Assembly: GCA_011620705.1 (NCBI GenBank)
Contig: WOYR01000155.1
Coordinates: forward strand, 1 to 7,251
DNA length: 7,251 nucleotides
Source of the DNA: Microbacteriaceae bacterium
GTDB lineage: Bacteria > Actinomycetota > Actinomycetes > Actinomycetales > Microbacteriaceae
Reading direction: 5' to 3'
The notes beneath the pieces were generated by a model. The model had not been told where the DNA came from and did not search any database. It worked only from the letters and a program-made list of their open reading frames with translations. A program made the position numbers and the translations under genes. Of this stretch, positions 6,194 to 7,251 are shown one piece after another. The first letter of the stretch is position 1; each line of letters begins with the position of its first letter.

Positions 6194-6955
6194 TCAGCGG
6201 AGCGTGGCGCTCGCGGATGGGCCCGTGACGAGAACCGGGCCGGTGTCGGTGCTCACGGTGAGGGCCGCCGAGAGCTGGTACACGCCCGGCCCGGCCTCGG
6301 GCAGATCGGACCGGAAGCTCGGCGCACGATCATCCGCGGGGCTGCAGACCAGCGGCTCGAAGCTGGTCGAGAACGTCATCCTGGCGCCCGGGGCCAGGTC
6401 CAGCAACTGCGCGAGCTGCGGGACCGCTCCGTTGCTGTGCCAGAGCACGGTGCCGTTCTTCGAGAGCGTGATCGCGGGGAACGGCGAGAGCGAGCCGGCG
6501 ACCTCCGCGCCGCCGGTGTTCGTCAAGGTCACCGTGACCGGGATGCCGCGGGCGCTCGCCGCCGCATCCACCGGGGTCACGGTGAGCACGAGCCCGTTCT
6601 TCGCGGGCGCAGGTGTCGCGAGCGCGCCGCCGCAGAGGTTGATGGTCGCCGCCGGCGCGGGCGCGCCATCGGCCGCCCCGCCTCCCTCGTTCGCGTACTG
6701 CGGCGCCTTCGCGCCGGGCGCCGAGGCCGCCGATCCCGCCCCGGCCTGCCCGAATTGCGAGCCCAGGACCCCGATCGACACCGGCACGATGATCCCGATC
6801 GCGGCGAGCGATGAGACCAGTGCGACCGCGATGACCCGCGGGCGGCGACGGGCACGGCTACGGCGCAGCACGGCATCCAGGCCGATCCCGGGCCCGGTGG
6901 GGGGTCGATCGTCATCGTGATGGAACCGCTCGCGCAGTTCAGCTTCGCTCGGCAT
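6194..6955 (-). CDS. Single-pass membrane protein coupled to SigE-type sigma factor; possible non-ZAS anti-sigma/sensor
   Basis: Protein of 253 residues, family not recognised. The N-terminal about 40 residues are charged and probably cytoplasmic (SEAELRERFHHDDD, then the Arg-rich LRRSRARRRPR). One transmembrane helix follows at about 41-65, then a low-complexity Ala/Gly/Pro linker (70-104), then an extracytoplasmic domain of about 150 residues. That domain has alternating beta-strand character (GLVLTVTPVD, IPVTVTLTNTGG, GVYQLSAALTVS), suggesting an Ig-like sandwich, and its two Cys (108 and 204) could form a disulfide. No HxxxCxxC zinc anti-sigma motif is present. The start is ATG 6955, because AAGGAG lies 6 nt upstream; the longer frame from 7063 would add a Ser/Thr/Arg-rich stretch inside the sigma gene and is rejected. 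The gene overlaps the sigma factor end by 17 nt. An anti-sigma or sensor role is inferred from position and topology only. Confidence 0.85.
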   Translation of the reverse strand: MPSEAELRERFHHDDDRPPTGPGIGLDAVLRRSRARRRPRVIAVALVSSLAAIGIIVPVSIGVLGSQFGQAGAGSAASAPGAKAPQYANEGGGAADGAPAPAATINLCGGALATPAPAKNGLVLTVTPVDAAASARGIPVTVTLTNTGGAEVAGSLSPFPAITLSKNGTVLWHSNGAVPQLAQLLDLAPGARMTFSTSFEPLVCSPADDRAPSFRSDLPEAGPGVYQLSAALTVSTDTGPVLVTGPSASATLR

Positions 6956-7251
6956 GGAGTTCTCCTTGAGCGGCTTCGTGGTTCGGGATGTCGTGGGCCG
7001 GGTCGAGCGCGACGGCAAGCTTGGCGAGCCCGTCGCTGAGGTATCGCTTGACCGTCCCGGCACTGATGCCGAGCGTCGATGCGATGCCGGCGACCGTGAG
7101 GTCGTCGTAGTAGCGCAGCACGAGGCAGGCCCGCTCGCGCGGCGTGAGCTTGCGGAGCTCCTCGTGCAGGTCGAGCTTGGCGTCCACCGCTGGGGTGTCG
7201 GACTCGCGCCGCTCGGGCAGGTACTCGAGTGGGGCGACCCGGCGCCAGCGG
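6939..7251 (-). CDS. SigE-family RNA polymerase sigma factor (N-terminus cut by window)
   Basis: C-terminal part of a group IV/ECF-like sigma-70 factor, about 103 residues visible, with the N-terminal region 2 lying beyond the right edge. The first residues (RWRRVAPLEYLPERRESDTPAVD) resemble the region 2 to region 4 linker of SigE-type factors. Region 4 follows: LHEELRKLTPRERACLVLRYYDDLTVAGIASTLGISAGTVKRYLSDGLAKL, cited here only for its helix-turn-helix, whose recognition helix is around GTVKRYLSDGL and would contact the -35 promoter element. A hydrophilic tail with GELHAERS ends the protein. The GTG at 7187 is internal and not a start. The TGA at 6939-6941 lies within the next gene, an overlap of 17 nt implying coupled synthesis with the membrane protein. 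The promoters it controls cannot be identified here. Confidence 0.9.
   Translation of the reverse strand, partial: RWRRVAPLEYLPERRESDTPAVDAKLDLHEELRKLTPRERACLVLRYYDDLTVAGIASTLGISAGTVKRYLSDGLAKLAVALDPAHDIPNHEAAQGELHAERS
6962..6967 (-). promoter_or_regulatory. Ribosome binding site AAGGAG deciding the membrane-protein start
   Basis: Minus-strand AAGGAG sits 6 nt before the ATG at 6955, inside the 3' end of the sigma-factor gene. It is the best Shine-Dalgarno in the window and supports the internal start over the longer open frame beginning at 7063. Confidence 0.8.

Overview
The window is a stretch of high-GC bacterial chromosome. GC-rich codon third positions, GTG starts, a GQDPYPTPGH-type uracil-DNA glycosylase and a SigE-type sigma factor point to an actinobacterium. 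The Microbacteriaceae are a reasonable guess, but that family-level call is inference. Coding density is high. No rRNA, tRNA, CRISPR array, insertion sequence or prophage gene is visible, and no stretch above about 150 bp lacks a gene.

Left part, plus strand: the 3' two thirds of ung (uracil-DNA glycosylase, cut by the window edge), a phosphinothricin-type GNAT acetyltransferase 9 bp downstream, then a 150-bp intergenic region with a striking tandem hairpin repeat, then an amidase-signature hydrolase with an intact Ser-Ser-Lys triad. The amidase converges tail to tail on the minus-strand block with only 9 bp between stop codons.

Right part, minus strand, read from the right edge leftward: the 3' end of a SigE-family sigma factor (region 4 only), a single-pass membrane protein that overlaps it by 17 nt, an NADP/F420-type Rossmann reductase, an arginase/ureohydrolase-fold protein with an altered metal site, an FAD disulfide oxidoreductase with a Tyr in place of the usual catalytic His, and a small HExxH membrane protein whose start overlaps the oxidoreductase stop (TGATG).

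The two tightest couplings, sigma/membrane protein and oxidoreductase/HExxH protein, suggest functional pairs. The other minus-strand genes lie 17 to 67 bp apart and may form one operon or several. Three genes (GNAT, amidase, arginase-like) carry a TAGNNT hexamer exactly 6 nt before the start codon, the layout of an actinobacterial leaderless promoter, so the apparent operons may be subdivided. No clearly new multi-gene system is evident. The best leads are the hairpin repeat, the leaderless start pattern, the non-canonical active sites of two enzymes, and the sigma/membrane and oxidoreductase/HExxH pairs.
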